Shown here piece by piece: positions 51,479 through 60,000 of a DNA stretch of 60,000 nucleotides (the stretch's first letter is position 1; every line of letters begins with the position of its first letter). Position numbers and translations under genes: made by a program. The notes below the pieces were generated by a model that worked only from the letters and a program-made list of their open reading frames with translations, made no database searches and was not told where the DNA came from. The DNA lies in assembly GCF_963678635.1 (NCBI RefSeq), contig NC_087067.1, positions 1,924,001-1,984,000 on the forward strand. Reading direction: 5' to 3'. The stretch comes from Symsagittifera roscoffensis (taxonomy: Eukaryota; Xenacoelomorpha; Acoela; Convolutidae).

Positions 51479-52599
51479 GTGTATGATAATCCTGAGTATG
51501 GGTTATAAAATGTGATGTAACCAATTGTGTTTTTGGTATATCTGTCGTATTTATATATTACTTCAGTGGTTATAAATGGTGGTGGTAGTGATTGAGCTGT
51601 TATGTTTGGTGGGTTTAATGGGTAGGGATGTTGAGTAATGTTGTTTAATTTAACTGTGATTTCAAACTTTAATTGTAAACTGTTTTGTTGGAGTATTTGG
51701 ATATTGTGATCACGGATATCGTCGTGAATGTCTTGTCGGTATTGTAATCTATTAAGTGCCCAGTTGTGGAGGCGATTACTTTCTAGATGTTGTCCAAATA
51801 ATGGTGGAGGGGCTGTAAATGTATTCCAATCTAGTCTTAAAGGGATATTTGTTGATGATTGTTCTCGATATCTGGCGTCGAGATTATTTGGAAAATTTAA
51901 GTTAAAAGGTGGTGGTGAAATCTGGCTTATTGATGGTGTTGATGGTAGTGATAATGTTTCTGGTAGTGATGAGGATGTTGTTGTATCCGTAGAAATATCT
52001 ATTGGATCATTGACTAAATTTAATTCACCTTGTGTAAATGAATGTGTTGTCCAATATGGTAGTCGTGATGCCTGGTTTGGGGGGTTAAAGGGATTTTCAC
52101 GTATTTGTTCAGATGTTGGTGTTGAACCTAAGTAATCTGATGGTAGGCTTGAGGTGCTACGTTGTGAAAGAAGCGTAGGGGTTTCTGGTAATATACCAAT
52201 GGGGTTTTCTGGAGTGTTTTGTGATGGGGATTGAGGTATATCAAAATGAACTCGGGGAGTTAGAAAATTCTTGTTCCGTCGAGGATGTATAATTTGTCTA
52301 TTTATTTCGACTGTATTTTGGCTTTGACTAGGATTTCTTATTCTACTTAATTCTTGTGGTAGTGTTGGGTATAAGTTATATGTTGGTTCGCTTAGAGGTG
52401 CTTGTCGTTGAGCTGGTTCTAGTGGTTCTGATAAACGAGCGTGTCGTTCTTCAAAAGTGTATGGGTTATCTTGAAAGGAAATTCGTGTAGATGTTTGAGG
52501 ATTATTGGTAGTTGAAGGTGTTGTTGGGTTATCTTGGGATGATGTCGGTGAAGACTGACTTGGTGACTTTTGGGTAGCAATTTTTGATAGCTTTTTGGT
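51466..52599 (-). CDS. Pro/Ser/Thr-rich frame without ATG, upstream of env (element 4)
   Basis: 377 sense codons lie between a TAG at 52600-52602 and the TAA at 51466-51468, with no ATG anywhere in the frame. The first 240 residues are rich in Ser, Pro, Thr, Gln and Asn (for example SPSQSSPTSSQDNPTTPST). The last 130 look folded (LRLDWNTFTAPPPLFGQH, then KLNNITQHPYPLNPP and EVIYKYDRYTKN). The uninterrupted length in so AT-rich a sequence argues that it is translated, so it needs a spliced leader exon, frameshifting or a non-AUG start. It overlaps the env ATG by 13 bases. Function unknown. An N-glycosylation sequon (NNIT) is present but no signal peptide is visible. Confidence 0.65.
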   Translation of the reverse strand, partial: TKKLSKIATQKSPSQSSPTSSQDNPTTPSTTNNPQTSTRISFQDNPYTFEERHARLSEPLEPAQRQAPLSEPTYNLYPTLPQELSRIRNPSQSQNTVEINRQIIHPRRNKNFLTPRVHFDIPQSPSQNTPENPIGILPETPTLLSQRSTSSLPSDYLGSTPTSEQIRENPFNPPNQASRLPYWTTHSFTQGELNLVNDPIDISTDTTTSSSLPETLSLPSTPSISQISPPPFNLNFPNNLDARYREQSSTNIPLRLDWNTFTAPPPLFGQHLESNRLHNWALNRLQYRQDIHDDIRDHNIQILQQNSLQLKFEITVKLNNITQHPYPLNPPNITAQSLPPPFITTEVIYKYDRYTKNTIGYITFYNPYSGLSYTCIF

Positions 52600-52619
52600 C
52601 TATTCTTTTATTGAAAAAG

Positions 52620-52796
52620 TTAATGTTTATTAAAGTATTCTTCTAAGAAAAGAATTAGGAGGATTGTTGCTAGAGCGAATGTGATGATTGCTTTCTTTAT
52701 ACATTTGCATATAGTCAAAATGAGGGATGATAGAAATGTTATGAAAATTACAAATAGTAGAAAAATATCAGTTCTACTGAAAATAGTTCGTATCAT
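52620..52796 (-). CDS. Small membrane protein, 58 residues (element 4)
   Basis: An ATG-started ORF with two hydrophobic segments (IFLLFVIFITFLSSLILTIC and IITFALATILLILF) separated by a short basic turn (KCIKK). It starts 10 bases after the stop of the 71-residue ORF, as in a compact polycistronic unit. The size and topology are those of a small two-pass membrane protein. A viroporin-like role is only a guess. Confidence 0.5.
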   Translation of the reverse strand: MIRTIFSRTDIFLLFVIFITFLSSLILTICKCIKKAIITFALATILLILFLEEYFNKH

Positions 52797-52806
52797 TTAG
52801 ACAATT

Positions 52807-53022
52807 TTATAAATCGTACCTGTGGATATAATCAAGGGTTTTTGAAAGTTGGAGAAATAGTTCGAATATAGTGTAGAAAATTAAAAAAATATTACAAAAA
52901 ATGATTAAGAGTATTAGAAAAGATTCAAGGATATCAAAAAGAAATATTATGAAAGTTTCAAGTATCGTAAAAAATTGTTTGAGGTTTGTGATAATTTTAG
53001 TGACTGTTTGATAGAAGAGCAT
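52807..53022 (-). CDS. Small hydrophobic protein, 71 residues (element 4)
   Basis: An ATG-started ORF with a central run of Phe, Ile and Leu (FIIFLFDILESFLILLIIFC...FLIFYTIFELFL) that could form one or two membrane helices. It is followed at once by the 58-residue ORF. No family is recognised. A chance open frame in a T-rich antisense context cannot be excluded for a protein this small. Confidence 0.4.
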   Translation of the reverse strand: MLFYQTVTKIITNLKQFFTILETFIIFLFDILESFLILLIIFCNIFLIFYTIFELFLQLSKTLDYIHRYDL

Positions 53023-53616
53023 TTAAGAAATGGCTTCGTGATCGAATATTTTTTGTTGTTTGGGGCAATTTTCAAGTGTGGTCGGATTATTTATTAGTTT
53101 TTTGACAAGTGGGTTGAGTTTCGTAAAAAATTGTTGGGGGCAATTTTTATGGTGATCGGGAGGTCTTCTTTGTCTTTATTTTCATTTGTCAAATGATCTG
53201 GGGTATTTTTGAGATTTTTATACTTTAGGCTAAATAAAATGGTCGTTCTTTTACTTTAGGCTAATTTAACATATTTGTTTGGGGGGTATTTGAGGGCTGA
53301 GTTGGGGAAATATTGTTGATCTTTGGTTTATTAGATAAGGGAGGGTTATGATATTATGGTGATATTTATTTTAGTTGTCAAGTTGGAGTGGTTTGCTTAT
53401 TTTTGACCTGGAGGTCGTAGAGTTATAGTTATAGATATGCCTGGAGTTTAATATTTTTCGTCTAGTTGGTTTGTGTTAAAGTTATAGAAGGTGACGGATT
53501 GGATGAATCCTATTGGCTAATTTTGAACTAGAATCGCTGCGTGTTTATCAACATGTTATCTTGAAAAATGAAAGTATGAAATGTTTCAGAGGTGCAAAGA
53601 TTTTTAAATGTAGAAT
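53023..53616 (-). promoter_or_regulatory. Gap between pol and the downstream genes of element 4
   Basis: About 590 bases with frequent stops in all minus-strand frames, the natural place for a splice acceptor or an internal promoter for the env-side genes. The phrase TTAGCCTAAAGTA occurs twice here, about 30 bases apart (about 53226 and 53257). No function is demonstrated. Confidence 0.35.
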
Positions 53617-56600
53617 TTAAGGTTGTTTTTGAAATTCAACTTTCTTTAATATTTTGGATTGTGGGATGAATACTTTATAATTTTTACGTGGTTGATTTCT
53701 AAGTCGTGAAGACTCTCTATGTTCTGATTTGTCGATTTGTTTTTGGGGTATTATTTGTTCTGTCATTTTTCTATTTTTTCTTTCTTTTTGAGATGTAGTT
53801 TGATCGAGATTTTTTGTATTGTTTTTTGTGGTGTTTGATTTTGTATTTTGATTTCTGAGGTGAATATCATTTTCTTCCTTTGTTATGGTGTCCGTATGTG
53901 GGTTATTTTGAATAACTTTTAAACCTGTAAAAGAATATAATTGAGTTAGTTCGCGGAGTGCGTATTCTTTTGGATAATAAGGTAATAGGTTATTTCGGTG
54001 TTGAACGATTTCTTTTTTATCTGAGTCGGTGATTTTATATGTGACATCAGTGGGTTTTGCAATTATTTGGTATGGTCCTTTACGAAGGGGTTGTAACTTT
54101 TTTGAAATTCCTTTTTGAGTATTAAAATTGGGTATTAAAACAAATGTTCCAATTTTTAAATCGGAGGCTGGTGTAAAGCGTGAATTTATTTGTTCATTAA
54201 TATTTTGCCTTTGTAACAACTTTTTTGTTACCTTTTGGTAAATTTCATTGTGTTTTTTGTCTCTGTTTAAAATCCATTCGGTGTGTGTACCGGAGGCTAA
54301 TTTAAGAATTTGTGGGTGATGAAAATGATCTTCATCGTGTGTATGTAATGGTAGGTTATAACAAATTGAGTCTTTATTTGGTTGACAATAACCTTGTGCG
54401 TTTTTATGAGAGTTTGCTGTAAACATTATTGGTTTGCGTGGCTTTTGGTTAAAAACCATTTCATATGGTGACATTCCTAAAGTTGTCGTGATTTGTGAAT
54501 TATATGCTAAGGGAAATAGTTTTACATCTGCTGACCATTCGGTATATCTTGTATCATTTCCATTGATGATACATCTGAGATATTCTTGTAATGAACGGTT
54601 CATACCTTCGACTAAGCCGTTTGTCCAAGGTGCGTGAGATGTACGTGGTTTGTGTTTAATGTTATATAAATGACATAGTGTGATGATTTCATTATTTATG
54701 AATTCTGTACCGTTGTCTGTAACTAAAATTTCTGGTAGTCCGAATTTTGCTATCCAGTGTTCATAGAGTGTTGTGTAAGCGTAATAAGCGTTACAATGTG
54801 GTACTGGGTTAAGTGCTACATAATGTGTAAATGCGTCAACAATTACCATAATGTAGGAGTTTCCTTCGGATGAGGGTGAAATTGGTCCTTTGGTATCAAA
54901 TGAGATACGATGATTAAAGTACAAGCTTTGTCCTTTAAAATCTTGTCTTTGTGCTATTTGTTTTTGATTTGGGTAAGGTTTATTTAGTTGACATACTATA
55001 CAGTCATTGCATAGTACTTTTATCCAAATTGGTGCATTTGGGAAATAAAAGTTTTGTATAAAATTTGAATATGTTTTTTCTGATCCAGAGTGTCCTTTAA
55101 TATTTTGTGTATGTGAAATATTAAAAGCTATAAGAATCATACTTAAAGGGAGACAGGGAACTGTAGATTCATTTAGTTTGTATTCTAGAAGGTCTGTGTT
55201 TTCGTTAATTGTTGTATTGTTGAATTTTCGAAAATATCTGAGGAGTGTTTTGTTTCCTAGAATAGTTGAATCTGCTTTGATAGGTTTAGTTTTATATTTG
55301 TGCCATGATTTCAGTTGTCGAATTACTGGGTCAAGGTTTTGATATTGTTTCAGTGTTGAAATTGTAATTGTTTCTGTTGGGGGGAGAAAAATATTTTCGA
55401 TTTCTATTTTAGATAAGGGTATTGTGTCAAGTGGGTCATGGAGGTCAAAAACTTGATTTATTGTGTATTTTGAATCGTTTGTTTGTGGTCCTGATAAGTT
55501 TATTTTATCAGTCAGATTTTCTTTTTCAATTAGTGGAAAATGGTCTTTTTTAGGCGGGTGTTGTTTTATTCTTTTTTGTTGGGTGTTGTTTTTTATCCAT
55601 TGTGAATATGGGATTGGTTTAAAAGTTGATGTTCCAAGTAGATCAACTTCATAGTGATTATTTTGACAATCTAGATAAAGTGGGAAATGTTGTAAATTAT
55701 TTATTTGTGATTGTTCAACGTCAGTTTTTACTGCATATTTGCATTCCAATCGGGGTGATGTTTCATTTTCTGCAAGGTAGAATTTTATGTTTTTGGGTAT
55801 TTCAACTGTGGTTTTTCGTGTAAGTAATTCAGGTGGCGTATTTCGACTTAAAGTGTCTGGTAATGCAAGATTTTTTCCTGCGGTCCAAACTATATGTAAG
55901 TTTGGGAATTTCATTAAAATGAGTTGAAATCTATAAACTCGGTGGTTTGGATTAGAATTTTGTGTAAAAAGAAAGATGATTAGTTTATGGTCTGTGAATA
56001 GAACTGTGGGATGTTTTGATCCAAGTATCAGAAATTCATATTCTGTTAGTGTATATATTATGGCTGTACATTCTCTCATTAGAGTTGAGAGTCTTAGTTC
56101 TGCTTGAGTGAATAATCGAGAATTTGCTGATATGAGGTTCATTTTATTTGTACTATTATGTGATTGTAATAATGCTGCGCCGATGCCAAAGTTCGAAGCA
56201 TCGCACATTGCATAAAATGGTTGATTTGAATCTGGAATTGTGTTTGAAATTTGTTCAGTTAGAAGTTTTTTAATTTCTTCAAATCGTGCTTGATGTTCTA
56301 TATTCCATTCAAAATTATTTTGTTGTCTAAGTATGTTATAGAATGGTCGTAGATATAATTGCATTTTATAAACATATTTGCTTAAAAAGTTTAACATTCC
56401 AAGGAATTCTTGGATTTTCTTTTTATTTGTTGGTGGTTGGAGTTTTTGAATAGCGTCTATACGTGATTTCAATGGAGTGATTGTTTTTCTTTCTATATTA
56501 TGCCCTAAGAATTTAACTTTTGTCAAAAAGAAGTGTGATTTATCGGGGGCGGCCTTCAGATTTTCGTTCTGAAGTATTTGGTGATATTGTTCTAAAACAT

Positions 56601-59481
56601 TGAACATTTCCTCTTTTGTTTGTGATTGCATAAAATGCATAAAAACATCGTCTAAATAGGTGATTGCGTTTTTCTTGAGTATTAGTGGTCGAAAAATTTT
56701 GCTCATAAAAGCTGAAAATGCTGCTGGTCCTATGGATATTCCATAGAATAAGCGGTTGAATTCGTATTGTTGATTTCCAATAACAAATTGTGTTAAGCGT
56801 CGTGATTGTTCATCTAATGGCATTTGATTATATGCACTATTCATATCGGCGGTGGTAAAGTATTTTCCGTTTATTTTTGTTAAAATAACTTGTATTGGTT
56901 CAATGGGCCAATTACACTTTGATTCATCTATGAGTGAATTGAGGTATCTAGCATCTGCGTCTGGTTTTAATGGGAGATGTAGTGATGAGCTGATTTTGCC
57001 AACATCAAATTTGGATGTTGCATAGACTGATGAATATTTAATTAGCTGTTTTGCTAGTTTTTCAAATTCGTCTTGTGTTATTTGTGAATGTTGGAAATTA
57101 AACATTGTTAGAAATTTCTGTTGATTCTCTGTGTAGTTACTTATGTTGAATGTAGGTTTGAAATATGGGGTTTTTGTGAAATAATCCGTATTTCTGTTTT
57201 CGTTACTTATTATATTATTTATAGATAATTCTTCATTAAGGATTGTGGATTGGCAAATATCTAGTAATTGGAGTATATTTTTTACACGATATGCTTTTTC
57301 GTGTATTGGTAATATTGTAGCGTTGGTTTCGCAATAGCCTAAAAGTCCTAAAGGTAATGTTACTTGGTAAGGTGTATTGTTGTATACATGTAAGGAAATA
57401 ATATCTGAATTCGAGTTTTTCAAATATTTTATTGATGAGATTGTGATTTTGAAAAACTTATGAATAGGTTTGAATTCAAAATCTGACATATAAAATTTTT
57501 GTTTGTTTTGTTTTTTATCATATTGGTGAACTTGTTTGATTGAAAAATTATAGATGTTTCCTGATAGTGGTTTCAAGTGTTTTCTTTGTTGGTTATATAT
57601 TGGGTAAAATTTTGAAAAAAATGGTGGTTGTTTATTTAATCTTTGAAAAAATGTTAGGGATGTGTCTTTTGTTTTTGTATATTTATCTTTGATTAATATT
57701 TTACTATTCAAGATGTTGATTGTTGGTATATATTTAGAGATAAACGGTATTCCAATGATATTATGTTTAATATCAGTGATATGGAATATTTGTTTAAATG
57801 GTTTGGTTAAAATTTTGTTTTGCTCCATTGTTCTTGTGGGGAGAAGAAATAATTGAATTTTTCCGTAGTTTATTAATGTTGATCCTTGTGCTGTTGCTAG
57901 TTTGCTGGAGGTTTCAAGAGGTGTTAGCTTTGGGTGTAAGGTTTTTATTTCATTCCATGTGGGAATGTTTATTATATTTGATTCTGCTCCTGAATCAATT
58001 AAAAAAACAATTTCAAGATCTGGTGGTTGAAATTCTTTGCTTTTTGGGCTTTCCAAAAGAAATGGTATTGTCCAAATTTTTTCTTTGGGTTGTTCTTTTT
58101 GTATGTTTTGGTAGATGTGATTTGTATTCAAGCATTTTGTTTTTTCTTTCTCATTGGGTTGGTTTGTAGTGTTAATTTCATTAGTTTTTTGTGTCGTCGG
58201 TGTGGAATGGACGGGTTCAATATAATAATTGTGAAGGAGTTCTGATTGATTTTCATATATGTGTGATGAAAAAGGTTCTTCATATATAACAGGTTCATAG
58301 TCGTTTTCGACTTTTATCATGTTGATGGAGAGAGTGTTTTCTGCATCGCTTTCTGAATCTGATGATTCACAGTTTATTTGGTTGAGTTGTAACGTATCAG
58401 TTACTGTGTCATCAATACCTGGAGGGTCTGATGTTGTTTCTGGATTAGATTGTACTTGATTAATATGTCTTTGATGTTTAGGTGTACTACTTCTGTGGCG
58501 ATTATTAGAATTATTATAGTTATTATTATTCCGGTGTGGTGATTGGGAATAATTTCTATAACGATTATTATAACTTGAGTGTCGATTTTGTGAATTATTT
58601 CGCGATCTGTTTTGGTAATTATTTTTTGGTCTGTTATAGTTCGATCTATTATATGAGTTATTCCTTGATTGATTGTTCGGGTAATTCTGGTTTCGGTTGT
58701 TTGAATAACTTCTATTCCGATTATTTGAGTAGTTTCTATTCCTATTGTATGATGAATTTCGTGATTGATTGTTTGGATAATAATTATTTCTTGATTGGGA
58801 ATTAGATCTAGAAACAAATCGTTGTGTATTTGAATGTGATCTGGAGTAGTTATTTCGACTATTTGGTCTATTGTAGTGATTTTGTGATGAATTATGCGTG
58901 TTTCTTCGTTCTGGTGATCTTCCTCTATAACTTGAGTTATATGGTGATTGATTTCTTGTATAATTTGTATTGTTCGGGAGTGGTTTTCCTGAACTGTTGT
59001 TGCTGTAGACTGTTTTGTTCGGTAGATTTTGATCTTTTTTCATGTATTGGTAGAATGATTTATTTGGTTCTTTATATTTTTGAGGTTTATTTTGATTGTC
59101 TTGCTGTTTTTGTCTACATCCAGAAATACTATGTCCGTATCGTCGGCAATAATTACACCATTTTTTGAAAGATGGTTTGCCCTTAAAGTTTGGGTGTTTT
59201 TCGTAAATATTGAGTATTTCAGTGATTTTTTCAACGAGATCTGTATCTGATTCTTGTATATTATTTATATTTGTGGAAGCTGTTTCAATTCTGTTAACGT
59301 ATTGTAATTTCAGATTTTCCGTTTCTTCGAGTTTCATTGTGATTTCTGCTTGTTCTAGTTTGTCTACTAGTTTTCGAAAATCTAAATCGGGTTCTCGAAT
59401 TGATGAAGGATGGGATGCTCTCTTTTTTATTGCTATTTTCCTTAATTGTGGTGTTAAGGTCATCATTAAGATTTCTGTCAT
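53617..59481 (-). CDS. Pol polyprotein with nucleocapsid (element 4)
   Basis: 1,954 codons. Residues 1-100 continue gag. A zinc knuckle follows at C109, C112, H117, C122, and then a long Asn/Arg/Ser/Tyr-rich nucleic-acid-binding stretch (about 155-340). The protease has DSGAE at 496-500 and IIG near 575. Reverse transcriptase has TADM near 877 and YLDD at 942-945, RNase H has D1094, E1137, D1164 and D1209, and the integrase has H1457, H1464 and the C1491-C1497 cluster. Its catalytic D1529, D1589 and E1625 have the D-to-E spacing of 35. Just before DARYLNSL (about 843) the N-terminal fingers of reverse transcriptase (some 50-60 residues) appear to be missing without a frame change. The ATG at 59481 is not a likely true start: it is in frame with gag, ten codons after gag's TAA. 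Confidence 0.88.
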   Translation of the reverse strand: MTEILMMTLTPQLRKIAIKKRASHPSSIREPDLDFRKLVDKLEQAEITMKLEETENLKLQYVNRIETASTNINNIQESDTDLVEKITEILNIYEKHPNFKGKPSFKKWCNYCRRYGHSISGCRQKQQDNQNKPQKYKEPNKSFYQYMKKDQNLPNKTVYSNNSSGKPLPNNTNYTRNQSPYNSSYRGRSPERRNTHNSSQNHYNRPNSRNNYSRSHSNTQRFVSRSNSQSRNNYYPNNQSRNSSYNRNRNYSNNRNRSYSNNRNQNYPNNQSRNNSYNRSNYNRPKNNYQNRSRNNSQNRHSSYNNRYRNYSQSPHRNNNNYNNSNNRHRSSTPKHQRHINQVQSNPETTSDPPGIDDTVTDTLQLNQINCESSDSESDAENTLSINMIKVENDYEPVIYEEPFSSHIYENQSELLHNYYIEPVHSTPTTQKTNEINTTNQPNEKEKTKCLNTNHIYQNIQKEQPKEKIWTIPFLLESPKSKEFQPPDLEIVFLIDSGAESNIINIPTWNEIKTLHPKLTPLETSSKLATAQGSTLINYGKIQLFLLPTRTMEQNKILTKPFKQIFHITDIKHNIIGIPFISKYIPTINILNSKILIKDKYTKTKDTSLTFFQRLNKQPPFFSKFYPIYNQQRKHLKPLSGNIYNFSIKQVHQYDKKQNKQKFYMSDFEFKPIHKFFKITISSIKYLKNSNSDIISLHVYNNTPYQVTLPLGLLGYCETNATILPIHEKAYRVKNILQLLDICQSTILNEELSINNIISNENRNTDYFTKTPYFKPTFNISNYTENQQKFLTMFNFQHSQITQDEFEKLAKQLIKYSSVYATSKFDVGKISSSLHLPLKPDADARYLNSLIDESKCNWPIEPIQVILTKINGKYFTTADMNSAYNQMPLDEQSRRLTQFVIGNQQYEFNRLFYGISIGPAAFSAFMSKIFRPLILKKNAITYLDDVFMHFMQSQTKEEMFNVLEQYHQILQNENLKAAPDKSHFFLTKVKFLGHNIERKTITPLKSRIDAIQKLQPPTNKKKIQEFLGMLNFLSKYVYKMQLYLRPFYNILRQQNNFEWNIEHQARFEEIKKLLTEQISNTIPDSNQPFYAMCDASNFGIGAALLQSHNSTNKMNLISANSRLFTQAELRLSTLMRECTAIIYTLTEYEFLILGSKHPTVLFTDHKLIIFLFTQNSNPNHRVYRFQLILMKFPNLHIVWTAGKNLALPDTLSRNTPPELLTRKTTVEIPKNIKFYLAENETSPRLECKYAVKTDVEQSQINNLQHFPLYLDCQNNHYEVDLLGTSTFKPIPYSQWIKNNTQQKRIKQHPPKKDHFPLIEKENLTDKINLSGPQTNDSKYTINQVFDLHDPLDTIPLSKIEIENIFLPPTETITISTLKQYQNLDPVIRQLKSWHKYKTKPIKADSTILGNKTLLRYFRKFNNTTINENTDLLEYKLNESTVPCLPLSMILIAFNISHTQNIKGHSGSEKTYSNFIQNFYFPNAPIWIKVLCNDCIVCQLNKPYPNQKQIAQRQDFKGQSLYFNHRISFDTKGPISPSSEGNSYIMVIVDAFTHYVALNPVPHCNAYYAYTTLYEHWIAKFGLPEILVTDNGTEFINNEIITLCHLYNIKHKPRTSHAPWTNGLVEGMNRSLQEYLRCIINGNDTRYTEWSADVKLFPLAYNSQITTTLGMSPYEMVFNQKPRKPIMFTANSHKNAQGYCQPNKDSICYNLPLHTHDEDHFHHPQILKLASGTHTEWILNRDKKHNEIYQKVTKKLLQRQNINEQINSRFTPASDLKIGTFVLIPNFNTQKGISKKLQPLRKGPYQIIAKPTDVTYKITDSDKKEIVQHRNNLLPYYPKEYALRELTQLYSFTGLKVIQNNPHTDTITKEENDIHLRNQNTKSNTTKNNTKNLDQTTSQKERKNRKMTEQIIPQKQIDKSEHRESSRLRNQPRKNYKVFIPQSKILKKVEFQKQP

Positions 59482-59511
59482 CTTTGTGTTTTTATAATCA
59501 TGTGTATTTAA

Positions 59512-60000
59512 TTAATATGCTTTTCGAACTAGTGTTTCGATTCGTACTGCTAATTGCTTGATGGTTTCGTTTGGTAATCTGCGAATTTCATTACATAAAA
59601 CTCTTTGTTGTTGTTTGTTTCTTTCGGAGTCAAACATTTTTGAAAATTCTTGTGTAAATCTTTTCCAATTTGATTTTATTTCTATAGGCAATACTGAAAA
59701 CCATTTTTGGGCTGCGCCATCTAGAGTTGTTTGTATTAACGCTGTGCGTCGATGTATCCAGTTTTGATGTAGTGGCGTATTAATTGGTTCAGGTCCTATA
59801 TTTAAAATCAAATTTGCTGTGACTGCATTTAAATAGTCTTCTACAGAATATTCAGGGTCTGTTCCTGTGAATACCATTAAAGGTTTATTTGATGTTATTG
59901 ATGATCCACCCATAAGGTATGGATTCATCGTCATTTGTAATGATTCTGCTGCATTTGGCATTTGAGAAAAATTTGAGAGTTGATTTCTTGTTATTTCGTG
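59512..60000 (-). CDS. Gag (element 4), 5' end outside the window, ends at a stop inside the domain
   Basis: The frame is open to the window edge, so the annotated Met near 59961 need not be the start. It has the features of the retrotransposon gag/capsid domain: a W.....W spacing (AQKWFSVLP...NWKRFTQEF), F..F and a conserved end (RRLPNETIKQLAVRIETLVRKAY). It stops at a TAA at 59512-59514. Pol is in the same frame 30 bases on, and its first residues look like the rest of this domain. The stop is therefore most simply a nonsense mutation in a single gag-pol frame; stop-codon readthrough is the alternative. Confidence 0.85.
   Translation of the reverse strand, partial: HEITRNQLSNFSQMPNAAESLQMTMNPYLMGGSSITSNKPLMVFTGTDPEYSVEDYLNAVTANLILNIGPEPINTPLHQNWIHRRTALIQTTLDGAAQKWFSVLPIEIKSNWKRFTQEFSKMFDSERNKQQQRVLCNEIRRLPNETIKQLAVRIETLVRKAY

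Larger units (their letters stand above)
44931..60000 (-). mobile_element. Large Ty3/gypsy-type retroelement with envelope and accessory genes (element 4, partial)
   Basis: On the minus strand the order is gag (running off the window), pol (protease, reverse transcriptase, RNase H, integrase), two tiny hydrophobic proteins, a Pro/Ser/Thr-rich frame, an envelope glycoprotein and two more frames. The sense strand is A/C-rich throughout to about 45 kb, which I take as the extent of the element, but neither LTR can be defined because the 5' LTR lies outside the window. The left boundary given is a guess from composition. The copy is damaged (stop in gag, gap in reverse transcriptase), while the envelope frame is fully open. 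The domain order places it in Ty3/gypsy, and the gene content is that of an endogenous-retrovirus-like element. Confidence 0.8.

Noticed and set aside
58401-58817. 138-codon minus-strand ORF rich in Ile and Thr
   Set aside because: Out-of-frame reading of the Asn/Arg/Ser-rich part of pol in element 4.
1-60000. CRISPR arrays, bacterial operons or phage genes
   Set aside because: The repeats seen are minisatellites, segmental duplications and transposon ends. Introns and LTR elements show a eukaryotic genome.

Overview
The window is AT-rich animal DNA dominated by mobile elements and local duplications. It is most likely nematode and probably Caenorhabditis-like. The reasons are nematode-type splice acceptors (TTTTCAG, TTTTCTAG), an FkbM-type methyltransferase gene of the kind expanded in nematodes, and Ty3/gypsy elements. 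The species call is an inference.

Left part (1 to about 26.5 kb): four tandem copies (U1 to U4) of a multi-kilobase segment, plus the tail of another copy at 1-90. Each copy carries, on the minus strand, exons of a protein I do not recognise ('gene X'), followed by about 3 kb of AT-rich non-coding DNA with internal repeats of roughly 180 bp. U3 and U4 also extend into the 3' part of an FkbM-type gene, so its last exon is present twice with an identical protein. A minisatellite built on the palindrome TTTCAGATCTGAAA and small inverted-repeat transposons lie in the extensions.

Middle (23.8 to 35.1 kb): the intact-looking exons of the FkbM-type gene (minus strand: A 35118-34844, B 26652-26515, C 24075-23860). 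Its A-B intron holds a nested stack. An inverted-repeat transposon with an 8-bp target duplication was hit by a second copy of the same family and by a 6.5 kb LTR retrotransposon (27199-33737, 212-bp LTRs, 5-bp target duplication TCCCC). That retrotransposon is young by LTR identity, but its pol frame is broken.

From 38514 to 44223 lies an older, decayed relative on the plus strand. It keeps recognisable LTRs and a 5-bp target duplication (GGGCC), and has a later 405-bp tandem duplication in gag.

Right part (about 45 to 60 kb, minus strand, running off the window): a large Ty3/gypsy element with gag, pol and a retrovirus-like set of extra genes. These are two very small hydrophobic proteins, a Pro/Ser/Thr-rich frame without an ATG, an 871-residue envelope glycoprotein with features of the chuvirus-like class III fusion glycoproteins, then a second Pro/Ser/Thr-rich ORF joined by an ATGA overlap and a further frame. 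The gene order, overlaps and envelope type make this the most unusual system here. The copy looks defective: there is a stop codon in gag, and the N-terminal fingers of reverse transcriptase appear to be missing.
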